Positions 47,308 to 55,691 of a stretch of 64,000 nucleotides of DNA are shown piece by piece (position 1 is the stretch's first letter; each line of letters begins with the position of its first letter). The notes below the pieces were generated by a model. The model ran no database searches, was not told the origin of the DNA, and saw nothing but the letters and a program-made list of their open reading frames with translations. This stretch comes from Thiomicrospira aerophila AL3 (GTDB lineage Bacteria; Pseudomonadota; Gammaproteobacteria; Thiomicrospirales; Thiomicrospiraceae). A program made the position numbers and the translations under genes. Location: contig NZ_CP007030.1 of the NCBI RefSeq assembly GCF_000227665.2, positions 372,001-436,000 on the forward strand, given 5' to 3'.

Positions 47308-49878
47308 TTAAAAAGGCAAGCGACGGCGTAGGTTTTCTAGCATTTCACCGCCTCGTTCTTCGATCTGCTGCTGGATTTGTTCGCCAATTTTCTCTTTTTG
47401 CTCTTCAACCTGTTTTTCGATTTGACGCTGAATACGTTCTTGTTCTTGACGTAAGCGTTCTTCAACTTCTTGACGCGCACGACTTTCCAACAAGGAGGCT
47501 AAATCCAGTGACACTCTAGGACTCACCAACGAGCCGGTCAGTTTTACTGGGATGGTTAAGCCAACAAGATTATTTAAATCAGCACCATCTTGTCCTACCG
47601 CTGATGCAACAATACTGGTGCGTACCAGATAATCCAGTTCTTGTTTAGGTAAATTGACGGTGCCTTCACCCCGTATACGCATAAATGGCGCTTCGGCGGT
47701 TAGACGCTCTGTTGTCACCACACCTTGCTTGATAGTGGCGCGTAAATCTAAGGCGCTAAAGTCAGTTTGTAATGGACCCTCGTCGGCTTGCGCACGCTGT
47801 CCGCGGAATAAGGCCTGCGCATCACGTACTGATTTAGCGAGGTTAAATCCTTTAACCGCACCGTCACGTAGGTTTAGGGTGACGTGTCCGTTAAGACTCT
47901 CTTGCCATTGACTGATACGATCACCGGCCATAGTTAAGTCAGCTTGTACCAGGCCTGTTCCGGATAGCCGATCAAAGTCCACAAAACTGCTGATGACTTC
48001 ACCAATGGGAATATTGCGACTGTCCAATTTAACCGCCATTTTTGGTTGATCGTTGCGGACATCAAGTTGTGCACTCGCCACCGCTTGGGTGTTAAATAAG
48101 TCAGCACGTAACTGCGATAGATCAACCACCCCCTCTTTGGCTTTAATAACAACAAGAATATTGGCCATGTTTAATTGATCAAACGTCAGTTGACCCACGC
48201 GGATCTGACCATCTAAGTCTAAGCTGCGCAACAAATCATTGGGGAGTTCTAACACAAACTCAGGCTGGTCGTCAGGTTTTGGTTCAGGTTCAACCCCTTC
48301 TGATTTAGGTGGTAAATAATCATTTAGGTTGATTTGATTTAACGCTAAATTCCAGCGTGCCAATAGGCTGTCGCCTGGCTGCACTTGCGCTTGCCCGGTC
48401 AGCTGACTATTGTCTAGATCAAGTTTGAGGTTATTGATAGCAATATCAGGTGCAGCTTCACCTAGGGTGACGCGGCTATTAAAACTGAGTGCTAGCTTTT
48501 CAAGGGTGTTAGCCTTTGCCATTTCAGGCAGCTCAACTTGTAATTGGGTTAATAGCTTGCGCAGGTTAAACGTGTCAATAGCTAGCTCGCTAGTGATAGT
48601 GGGCGTGGTTTGGAGTTGCGTAATCGCAATCCTCGAAGTCAAGACTAAATCCAACAGTGCCAGTCGGAGGCTATCAACAGTCAAGGTTTGTTCACTGAGG
48701 TTGGCCTGCAACTGGGTGCGGAGGTCAAAATCGGTTTTTCCGACAGGCAGTAGTGGTGAGTCTATAGCACCGTTTAGCACTATACTCGGTAATGACAGAG
48801 TTTGGGTGTCAAGTTTTGCATTTAGGCCGGCAAAGTTAAGGTTTAGATCGAGGCTGTTTAGCAGTTTTTCATCACTAGATTGAGTCGGGCCTTTGGCATT
48901 CAGCGTTAAGGCAAACTCGGGTAGCGTCAGCTGCTGCTCGGTTAGATTCAATGTCACCGCTTGAATGTCACTTTGTCCGGTCACAGAGGCAATAGGCAAG
49001 CTATCGTTAAATTGTGCAGCTAGTTTTAAGCTTAGATCATTGAGATTGAACATCTGTTGTTCAAGATCGAGAACAATAGTGGGGAGTGCTAGATTCACTC
49101 TGCTTTGAGTGACGGGCAATTCACGACTATTCAAGTCCAATTGTGCCGTCAGATCTTTAAGGCTTAGGCTCAGCTGGTTATCGACTTTGACATCAATAGC
49201 CAATTGCCAATTTAAGTTAAGTTGCGGGTCTTGCACGGCTAGGTTGCCGGCAAGGCTAAGATTAAAAAATTGGTTCAACTTAATCGCAGTGGTGGAGATA
49301 TTCAGGTCGTCAAGTTCAATGCGTTGTTGACTTGCCTGGTCATCCCAAATAAAGGATGCGTTTTGAATGCCAATACCATCAATCGCAAGGTTTTGCAATT
49401 GCGCTATTAAAGCGTCAGTGTCAGTCGGTGCTGGCTCAGTGGCTGATTGAATTTGCTCGGCTGGCTGACTCGTCTCTGGTTCTGGGAGTAAGTCCTGCCA
49501 GTTGGTGGTGCCATCGGCGTTGCGGGCTAAATAAACAGCGAGTCCATTGAGTTCTAAGGTGTCAACGGCCAACTCTTGGCGTAACAGTGGCATGAGGGCG
49601 ACGCCGATTCGCATTTGCGCTATGTTGACCATCGTCGGCTCTTCAAAGCCGGCGGCATTGCTGAGCTGCGCGTTGGTAATGGCTAAGCCTATAGTTGGAT
49701 AAAGGGTTAGGCTGATGTCATCCAAACTGAGTTCACGGCCGGTTTGATCTTGCACTATTTGGCTGATTTGATCGCGGTATTTGTTGGCATCAAAGGTGAG
49801 TAATAGCACCGTGATCCCTATCACTAAAACCAGCGCTAAACCAAGGGTAATCTTAATTGTCCAGCCAAGCCATTTCAT
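47308..49878 (-). CDS. AsmA-family envelope protein
   Basis: 856 residues. One N-terminal membrane helix (about 7-28) then the AsmA entry DANKYRDQISQIVQDQTGRELSL. The long middle is beta-rich repeats with Asn/Leu/Gln-rich strands, and the C-terminal AsmA domain has GTGLVQADLTMAGDRISQW, GHVTLNLRDGAVKGFNLA and ALDLRATIKQGVVTTERL. It ends with a Glu/Arg/Gln-rich charged helix (about 800-845). AsmA-like proteins are predicted lipid-transfer bridges from inner to outer membrane. It lies 29 bases upstream of the ComFB gene. Confidence 0.85.
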   Translation of the reverse strand: MKWLGWTIKITLGLALVLVIGITVLLLTFDANKYRDQISQIVQDQTGRELSLDDISLTLYPTIGLAITNAQLSNAAGFEEPTMVNIAQMRIGVALMPLLRQELAVDTLELNGLAVYLARNADGTTNWQDLLPEPETSQPAEQIQSATEPAPTDTDALIAQLQNLAIDGIGIQNASFIWDDQASQQRIELDDLNISTTAIKLNQFFNLSLAGNLAVQDPQLNLNWQLAIDVKVDNQLSLSLKDLTAQLDLNSRELPVTQSRVNLALPTIVLDLEQQMFNLNDLSLKLAAQFNDSLPIASVTGQSDIQAVTLNLTEQQLTLPEFALTLNAKGPTQSSDEKLLNSLDLNLNFAGLNAKLDTQTLSLPSIVLNGAIDSPLLPVGKTDFDLRTQLQANLSEQTLTVDSLRLALLDLVLTSRIAITQLQTTPTITSELAIDTFNLRKLLTQLQVELPEMAKANTLEKLALSFNSRVTLGEAAPDIAINNLKLDLDNSQLTGQAQVQPGDSLLARWNLALNQINLNDYLPPKSEGVEPEPKPDDQPEFVLELPNDLLRSLDLDGQIRVGQLTFDQLNMANILVVIKAKEGVVDLSQLRADLFNTQAVASAQLDVRNDQPKMAVKLDSRNIPIGEVISSFVDFDRLSGTGLVQADLTMAGDRISQWQESLNGHVTLNLRDGAVKGFNLAKSVRDAQALFRGQRAQADEGPLQTDFSALDLRATIKQGVVTTERLTAEAPFMRIRGEGTVNLPKQELDYLVRTSIVASAVGQDGADLNNLVGLTIPVKLTGSLVSPRVSLDLASLLESRARQEVEERLRQEQERIQRQIEKQVEEQKEKIGEQIQQQIEERGGEMLENLRRRLPF

Positions 49879-49971
49879 CGGTATCTACTCCAAAAAAATA
49901 ATGGCTTTAATCTTAGCAGAATCGCTAATAAAAAAGGAATTTAGATTTTTTAAACCTCATAGATGTTTGCA

Positions 49972-50787
49972 CTAAGGCTGATTGTTACGGTATTGATCAA
50001 TCAGTTCTTGAATAGCTGTAGCTATTAGGTCAGGGCGCTGTCGTTGAATGGTGTGACCGGTTGGGACTTGGCGCCAGTCTGCCTGTGGGTAAAGGTTGGC
50101 TAAATCCTCTCGCTTGATAGTAACGTGATTTCTGGCAGCTTTATCTCGGCTGTAGTCTTGTCCTGCCACTAAAATAATTATTGGCATGTGTTCAGGATTC
50201 GGCATGTTAAGTACAGCGTCACCCGTGGTCATGAGGTTAAACAATTCTTTTTTTTCAGTTTTAGAGGTAAACAACTGAAATCCCATTCGGCTCCACCAGC
50301 GCCAATTCTCATAAGCCCCGCGGTTTTCCATTTGCGTGGGATGGACTGAGTCCACAAGCAGCAGGCCTGCTAAATCGTCTGGATAACTGCGAGCAAAATA
50401 TTGTGCGTATAGACCGCCTAATGAATGTCCTACTAGGATGTAGGGTGGTTCAATTTGTTGCTGCGCTAATAGCTCTCGAAGTTCAGCCACAATAAATTCG
50501 CCAGTTCGAGCCTGATTGCTAGGTTCGGAGCGGCCATAGTCAGCTCGATTGTAAATCAGGTAGTTTACGTCATCCGGTAACAGGGGTAATACACCCCGCC
50601 AAGTTGTTAGCTTGGATGTCAGACCATTTTCAAACACGATGGTTAAGTCTGCTTGTTGGTCTTGATAAATAAATTCAACCTGACGATCTGTAATCGTGAC
50701 TTGTTGAGTCGGTAATTTGGCGCAGCCAGATAAAAACATAGTGCCCATGATAAAACTGCCCAGCAGGGTAAGTCTAAGTCTATTCAT
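49972..50787 (-). CDS. Lipoprotein alpha/beta hydrolase
   Basis: 271 residues. Export signal with lipobox FLSGC (Cys22), so a lipid-anchored envelope protein. The hydrolase fold shows the oxyanion strand TIVFENGL, nucleophile elbow GHSLGG near 117-122, LLLVDSVHP, the acid in VAGQDYS and His in PTGHTIQRQRP. Substrate unknown; homologues are general esterases or lipases. One CAGGCCTG (50362). It is a single gene, divergent from the NlpE-like gene. Confidence 0.85.
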   Translation of the reverse strand: MNRLRLTLLGSFIMGTMFLSGCAKLPTQQVTITDRQVEFIYQDQQADLTIVFENGLTSKLTTWRGVLPLLPDDVNYLIYNRADYGRSEPSNQARTGEFIVAELRELLAQQQIEPPYILVGHSLGGLYAQYFARSYPDDLAGLLLVDSVHPTQMENRGAYENWRWWSRMGFQLFTSKTEKKELFNLMTTGDAVLNMPNPEHMPIIILVAGQDYSRDKAARNHVTIKREDLANLYPQADWRQVPTGHTIQRQRPDLIATAIQELIDQYRNNQP

Positions 50788-50875
50788 ATATTATTTAGTT
50801 ACTTTTTTCGGTTACTGCTTTTAATATTAATTTAACTATAATGAACTTATTAAGGTAGATTTTAAGACAAAAAAC

Positions 50876-51337
50876 ATGAATCTCATCAAAAAAGAATTTA
50901 GGGTGTTTGAAGCATTCCGCTTTATGATAATGCTGGGTACGTTGGTATGGGGTGTTATTTTGCTATCAGCCTGTGGCCACCAACCTAATCAGACGAATCC
51001 TGTGGACTATCATACTAGTCAAATTTCAGTGGATTGGGCCGGGACCTACACTGGGAGTCTACCATGTGCAGATTGTGAAGCTATTCATTGGCGTTTAACG
51101 CTGAATAATGACCGTTCGTTTATCTTACAGCGAAACTACTTGGGTAAGTTAGATGACGCAATAAGGGACGATGGACGTTTTAGTTGGGCAGATGATGGGC
51201 AACGCATTATTTTAATAACTAAGAGGGGCGAGAGCATCGGCTTTTTTGTTGGTGAAAATCGTATTTGGTTACTTGATCAAGAAAATAGGCGCATCACCGG
51301 TGGACTTGCAGACTTATATACACTTATAAAAGAATAG
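50876..51337 (+). CDS. NlpE-type copper/redox-sensing lipoprotein
   Basis: 153 residues. Signal with lipobox LLSAC (Cys33), then GTYTGSLPCADCEAIHWRLTLN, the NlpE N-terminal domain with its CxxC motif (Cys63 and Cys66). NlpE signals surface contact, copper and misfolded lipoproteins to the Cpx system in E. coli. This protein has only the N-terminal barrel, with no second CxxC domain, like the short NlpE forms common outside enterics. A TATAAT box (50837-50842) lies before the gene with only a weak -35. Regulatory partner not visible here. Confidence 0.8.
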   Translation: MNLIKKEFRVFEAFRFMIMLGTLVWGVILLSACGHQPNQTNPVDYHTSQISVDWAGTYTGSLPCADCEAIHWRLTLNNDRSFILQRNYLGKLDDAIRDDGRFSWADDGQRIILITKRGESIGFFVGENRIWLLDQENRRITGGLADLYTLIKE

Positions 51338-51441
51338 GCATTGATAGCGATAGTTTAACTTCTACTAACTTGTTATGATTAATAAATTGTATATTAAATT
51401 GGCAAAATGTCCTTTCTAAAAACGTACGAAATGGGAGCAGT

Positions 51442-52656
51442 GTGATTAGGGTTTTAATCGGGCTTGTAGTGTTTTTTTTCGTTGCTTTTGCCGCCTTGCA
51501 GATGTGGGTTATTGATAGGCCTCAACCAACAATTAAGGTCGGGGTTTTGCATGCCTTAACCGGTACCATGGCAACTAGTGAGCAGCCTTTGGTGCAGATG
51601 GTAGAGTTGGCGGTTGAGCAAATCAATCAGCAGGGTGGATTGTTAGGTCGTCAACTTGAGTTAGTGATTGCTGATACCGAATCCGATGCCGATATTGCCG
51701 CCTACCAAGCGCAAAAACTTATTGTTGATGATCAAGTTAGTGTTGTATTTGGATGTTGGACATCTGCCTGTCGAAAGATGGTCAAACCCGTGTTTGAGGA
51801 GCATCATCATTTATTATTTTATCCAGTCCAGTACGAGGGACTAGAGGCCTCCAATCATATCTTTTACACAGGTTCTTCCCCTAATCAACAAATTGTGCCG
51901 GGTGCACGTTGGGCGATGCAGCAGTTTGGTCCACGAGTATTGTTGTTGGGTTCAGATTATGTGTTTCCACGCATCGCAAATATGATTTTGGCTGATATGA
52001 TCAGTGCAAATCAAGGTGAGATACTTGCTGAACTCTACAAACCGCTAGGCGATCTAGATTTTGACGCGGTCATAAAGCAGATTGAACAGCTTAAACCGGA
52101 TGTGATTCTGAATACCTTAAATGGTGATAGTAATCTTGCATTCTTTAATAGTCTAGTAACATCAGGCTTGCAGGATATTCCGACCATGTCTTTTAGCGTA
52201 GCTGAGCCAGAACTACAGGCTTGGGGAGGGGAGCGGTTAACACAGCATTATGGTGTATGGGGTTTTTTCCAATCACTAACTGACCCACTGACTCGTGAGC
52301 TTGTTAGTGCCTATCAACAGCGATTTGGCGCGAACCTGCCAGTTTCAGACCCGATGATAGCAAGTTATCTCGGTGTACAGCTTTGGGCAAGTGCGGTGGT
52401 TTACGAGCAGTCAGCCAATCCGCGCCAGGTTAATAATGTGTATCTGCAAAGCTTGTCGATGCCTGCACCAGGTTCGATGGTGGTGTTTGAGCGCACCAAT
52501 CGGCACCTTTGGCGCCCAATGCGGATTGGTCATGTTCAGCCAGACGGTCAATACCAACAAGTTTATGTGACCGAACGTTTAATCCACCCAACGCCTTGGC
52601 CAACCTATCGAACCCGCCATGATTGGGAGCAGGCGCGCGCGAGGTTAGGGCTGTGA
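51442..52656 (+). CDS. Urea/amide-type periplasmic binding protein, membrane-anchored
   Basis: 404 residues. One N-terminal membrane helix (about 2-22) and no lipobox. The binding domain reads [20 protein letters not shown], then [58 protein letters not shown] and [13 protein letters not shown], blocks shared with urea-type UrtA/FmdD binding proteins. It has no ABC permease or ATPase next to it; instead its stop overlaps the start of a hybrid histidine kinase. It probably senses a urea- or amide-like ligand for that kinase rather than importing it. The ligand is inferred from family only. Start GTG with GGGAG upstream. Confidence 0.85.
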   Translation: MIRVLIGLVVFFFVAFAALQMWVIDRPQPTIKVGVLHALTGTMATSEQPLVQMVELAVEQINQQGGLLGRQLELVIADTESDADIAAYQAQKLIVDDQVSVVFGCWTSACRKMVKPVFEEHHHLLFYPVQYEGLEASNHIFYTGSSPNQQIVPGARWAMQQFGPRVLLLGSDYVFPRIANMILADMISANQGEILAELYKPLGDLDFDAVIKQIEQLKPDVILNTLNGDSNLAFFNSLVTSGLQDIPTMSFSVAEPELQAWGGERLTQHYGVWGFFQSLTDPLTRELVSAYQQRFGANLPVSDPMIASYLGVQLWASAVVYEQSANPRQVNNVYLQSLSMPAPGSMVVFERTNRHLWRPMRIGHVQPDGQYQQVYVTERLIHPTPWPTYRTRHDWEQARARLGL

Positions 52657-55451
52657 GTTTCTTTTCTAAAATATTACCGCGTTTAATGCTAGGTTTTACT
52701 CTGTTGGCCGTAGTGCCGATGGTCGGAGTCTTTAGCATTAATAGTATGTATGTTGAGCGAGGATTACAGCAAACTGCGTTGAATCATTTGTCGGCGATAG
52801 CTGATCGCAAGATGGTTGAGGTTAATCAGTTTATTGCTGAACGAATTGTGAGTGCCAGACATATCTCCCATGTGCGCTGTACCCATAATGCAATGGAAAG
52901 TTTTGCTAAGTATCCGATGTATTCAGAGGACTGGGAGTATTACGCCGAGCTTTATCTAAGAGATGTCAGTGTGCTCTATGAAGATGGTGGTTATTACGAT
53001 TTGTTGCTGATTGATGCGAAAGGCGATGTGGTCTACTCCGCATTACGAGAAAGCGATTTAGGCACCAATTTATTAACGGGTGTTTACAAGAAAACGGCTT
53101 TGGCGCAGGCGTTTCGCGATGTGTCATCGCTGCTACAAACTCAAATCACCCGTGCCGAACCTTATCAACCCTCTAGAGAACAGGTAGCGATATTTGTGGT
53201 CAGCCCGATTGTTAGGGAGGGTGAGTTTATTGGAGCGGTGGCTTTGCAAATTGATGTCAAAAAACTAATGGATATTTCACTTGATCGTGCCGGCTTGGGA
53301 GAGACGGCGGAAATCGTGATCGCGCAGCGTCAGCCAGCATCTGACCAAGTATTGTATTTATCAGAATTACGTCATATCCCTGATGCGGCTTTTCAGCGCT
53401 TGGTGCAATTTGATAAGGTGCCGCCGCCGATGATTGCAGCTTTGAGTGGCAGGCGAACTGAATCTTTGACTTATGACTATGCTGGTGTGAGCGTGTTGTC
53501 GGCCTCACGTTTTTTGCCGGCAACTCACTGGGGCATGGTCATTAAGGTGGATGCTGATGAAGCCTTTGCTCCAATCTATCAACAACGTAATTTGGCGTTT
53601 ATCTTAATGGCGCTGTTTATGTTGATATTTGGCGTCGCGGCTTATTTATTTGGCAATCGTTTAGTCAGACCGATTCGTCAACTGCAGCAAGTTGCAAAAG
53701 CAATGGAGTCGGGTGACCTGACCCAGCGAGCGCCAGAGTCAGGTTCACAAGAAATCAAACAATTGGCCCGTGATTTTAACCGTATGGCGGCACATATTCA
53801 GCATGACCGAGAGCGCTTGGAGTGTCGAGTGCAAGAGCGTACTGAACAGTTAGAGCGTGCGCGCCAAGAAGCGGAGTTAGCCAATAGCGCGAAATCGGAA
53901 TTTTTGGCCAATATGAGTCATGAAATTCGTACACCAATGAATGGGATTATCGGTTTAAGCGAGTTAGGAATGAGTGAAACCAACCCAGGCAAAATGCGCG
54001 ACAAATTGGAGAAGGTTAATCGCTCCGGGCGTTTGTTGCTTGGTATTATTAACGATATTTTAGATTTTTCAAAAATTGAAGCCGGCAAAATGTCGTTAGA
54101 CCCCCAGCCGTTTTTGCTTTCAACTTTATTAGATCATTTACACAGCTTGTTTGCCCATACCGCTGAACAAAAGGGGTTACAACTGGTATTTGATGTCGAG
54201 GGCAATGATGGACTGTGTATAGTCGCGGATCAGTTACGCTTGCATCAAGTGTTATCTAATTTAATCAATAATGCGATCAAGTTCACTTCGCAAGGTTCAG
54301 TGGTGTTGCGTATAAGTCGTGCGTCTAAGGGAACTGATAACCAGGCCTGGTTGCGGTTTGAAATTGCAGATAGTGGAATCGGCATGACTGAAGAGCAGGC
54401 AAGCAAGTTATTTAAAGCGTTTAGTCAGGCCGATACCAGTACCACGCGAAAGTATGGTGGGACAGGGTTGGGCTTGGTGATTAGTCAGCGTTTAGCAAAA
54501 TTAATGGGTGCGAATAAGATTGAAGTCAAAACGCAATTTAATCAGGGATCTTGTTTCTGGTTTGATTTACCTGTGGAATTATGTGAACCGGCCGCTGCGG
54601 TTAAGCCGACAAGTTTGATGCAAACAAATGCTTCAACCGAGGATATGCGTTTTAAAGGTATTGTGTTGTTGGTCGAGGATAATGAAATCAATCAAATCGT
54701 GGCAGCGGAACAATTAAAGAAGGCAGGCCTGGTTGTCGATCTGGCTGAAAACGGTCAGATTGCAGTAGAGAAAGCCCAAAACCAAGCGTTTGATTTGATT
54801 TTGATGGATATTCAAATGCCGGTAATGGGCGGTTATGAAGCAACACGAAAAATCCGTGCCTTCAATGCGAAAGTGCCAATTATTGCCTTGACGGCGGCAG
54901 CGATGATTGAAGACCGTGAAAAAGCACTGGCTGTTGGCATGCAGGATCATTTGAGTAAACCCTTGAATACGGCTGAGCTCATAAGTGTACTCAATCATTA
55001 TCTTAAGGCATCTTTTTCTTCATCAGATGAAATGCATCAGCCAGAGCCAGCTTCTATCCAGCAAGGGGCTATTAAGGTTACTGGAGAGGTTTTAAATGTT
55101 GCGGCTGGTATAAAGCAATTAGTGGGTAACCAAGCGTTATTTTGTCGTTTACTGAATAAGTTTTGTCAGCAAATTGAACAGGACTTTATGCAGATAGTCC
55201 CTAAACTTCATCAACTGAGTTTGACGGACTCCCTAGACGCCATTGATCATGTGCAAAAACTTAATCATGGATTAAAAGGGGTAGCGGGAAATCTGGGTAC
55301 CGAAAGGTTGTTTAGTGTTTCGCAACAGCTAGATTTAATGCTTAAGCAAGGGCAGCGCCCCCCTGAGGAATTGATTGGTTTATTTAATGATGTGTTAAAC
55401 CAAACTCGTGAAGAGATTGAAGAGTATATAGCAATGGCATGTCAGCAATAG
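52653..55451 (+). CDS. Hybrid sensor histidine kinase with receiver and Hpt domains
   Basis: About 932 residues. Membrane helix (about 8-28), a double-Cache-like periplasmic domain (about 35-300), a second helix near 305-330, HAMP ([19 protein letters not shown]), HisKA with His423 in [12 protein letters not shown], HATPase with [14 protein letters not shown], a receiver domain with phospho-acceptor Asp719 in [11 protein letters not shown], and a C-terminal Hpt domain with His872 in [12 protein letters not shown]. The GTG start overlaps the binding-protein stop (GTGA). No partner response regulator is adjacent, so the phosphate must leave to an unlinked one. The upstream binding protein is probably its input. 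Two CAGGCCTG copies (54342, 54724). Confidence 0.93.
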   Translation: MSFFSKILPRLMLGFTLLAVVPMVGVFSINSMYVERGLQQTALNHLSAIADRKMVEVNQFIAERIVSARHISHVRCTHNAMESFAKYPMYSEDWEYYAELYLRDVSVLYEDGGYYDLLLIDAKGDVVYSALRESDLGTNLLTGVYKKTALAQAFRDVSSLLQTQITRAEPYQPSREQVAIFVVSPIVREGEFIGAVALQIDVKKLMDISLDRAGLGETAEIVIAQRQPASDQVLYLSELRHIPDAAFQRLVQFDKVPPPMIAALSGRRTESLTYDYAGVSVLSASRFLPATHWGMVIKVDADEAFAPIYQQRNLAFILMALFMLIFGVAAYLFGNRLVRPIRQLQQVAKAMESGDLTQRAPESGSQEIKQLARDFNRMAAHIQHDRERLECRVQERTEQLERARQEAELANSAKSEFLANMSHEIRTPMNGIIGLSELGMSETNPGKMRDKLEKVNRSGRLLLGIINDILDFSKIEAGKMSLDPQPFLLSTLLDHLHSLFAHTAEQKGLQLVFDVEGNDGLCIVADQLRLHQVLSNLINNAIKFTSQGSVVLRISRASKGTDNQAWLRFEIADSGIGMTEEQASKLFKAFSQADTSTTRKYGGTGLGLVISQRLAKLMGANKIEVKTQFNQGSCFWFDLPVELCEPAAAVKPTSLMQTNASTEDMRFKGIVLLVEDNEINQIVAAEQLKKAGLVVDLAENGQIAVEKAQNQAFDLILMDIQMPVMGGYEATRKIRAFNAKVPIIALTAAAMIEDREKALAVGMQDHLSKPLNTAELISVLNHYLKASFSSSDEMHQPEPASIQQGAIKVTGEVLNVAAGIKQLVGNQALFCRLLNKFCQQIEQDFMQIVPKLHQLSLTDSLDAIDHVQKLNHGLKGVAGNLGTERLFSVSQQLDLMLKQGQRPPEELIGLFNDVLNQTREEIEEYIAMACQQ

Positions 55452-55496
55452 GTTGATTTTAATGTTGAGCCTATTTATTGTTGAATATAAATGGGA

Positions 55497-55688
55497 TTAA
55501 TAATCTTCATCTTCACTGCGCGCGGTGACGCTGATATCGCCCTCGTAATCCACCTGTACATGCAAATGAATGGGGCGACAACAGACAAAGCAATCTTCAA
55601 CATAGTGTTGTTCTGATTCGGACGGGTCCACGACAATTTCAATTTCTTCCCAACAATAGGGGCATTGAATAAATTGGGTATCGAGCAT
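55497..55688 (-). CDS. CPXCG-motif small cysteine-rich protein
   Basis: 63 residues. QFIQCPYCWEEIEIVVDPSE has the CPxC pair, and a second DCFVCCRPIHLHV forms a four-Cys zinc-ribbon set, matching the small CPXCG Cys-rich family of unknown function. It lies three bases upstream of the FAD/Fe-S oxidoreductase stop region on the same strand, in a short gap after the hybrid kinase. A longer frame over the same bases (55475-55810) is a shadow. Confidence 0.75.
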   Translation of the reverse strand: MLDTQFIQCPYCWEEIEIVVDPSESEQHYVEDCFVCCRPIHLHVQVDYEGDISVTARSEDEDY

Positions 55689-55691
55689 AGC

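Noticed and set aside
48410-48883. + strand frame of 157 codons inside asmA
   Set aside because: Antisense to the AsmA gene, Ser/Leu/Arg-rich shadow with no recognisable motif.
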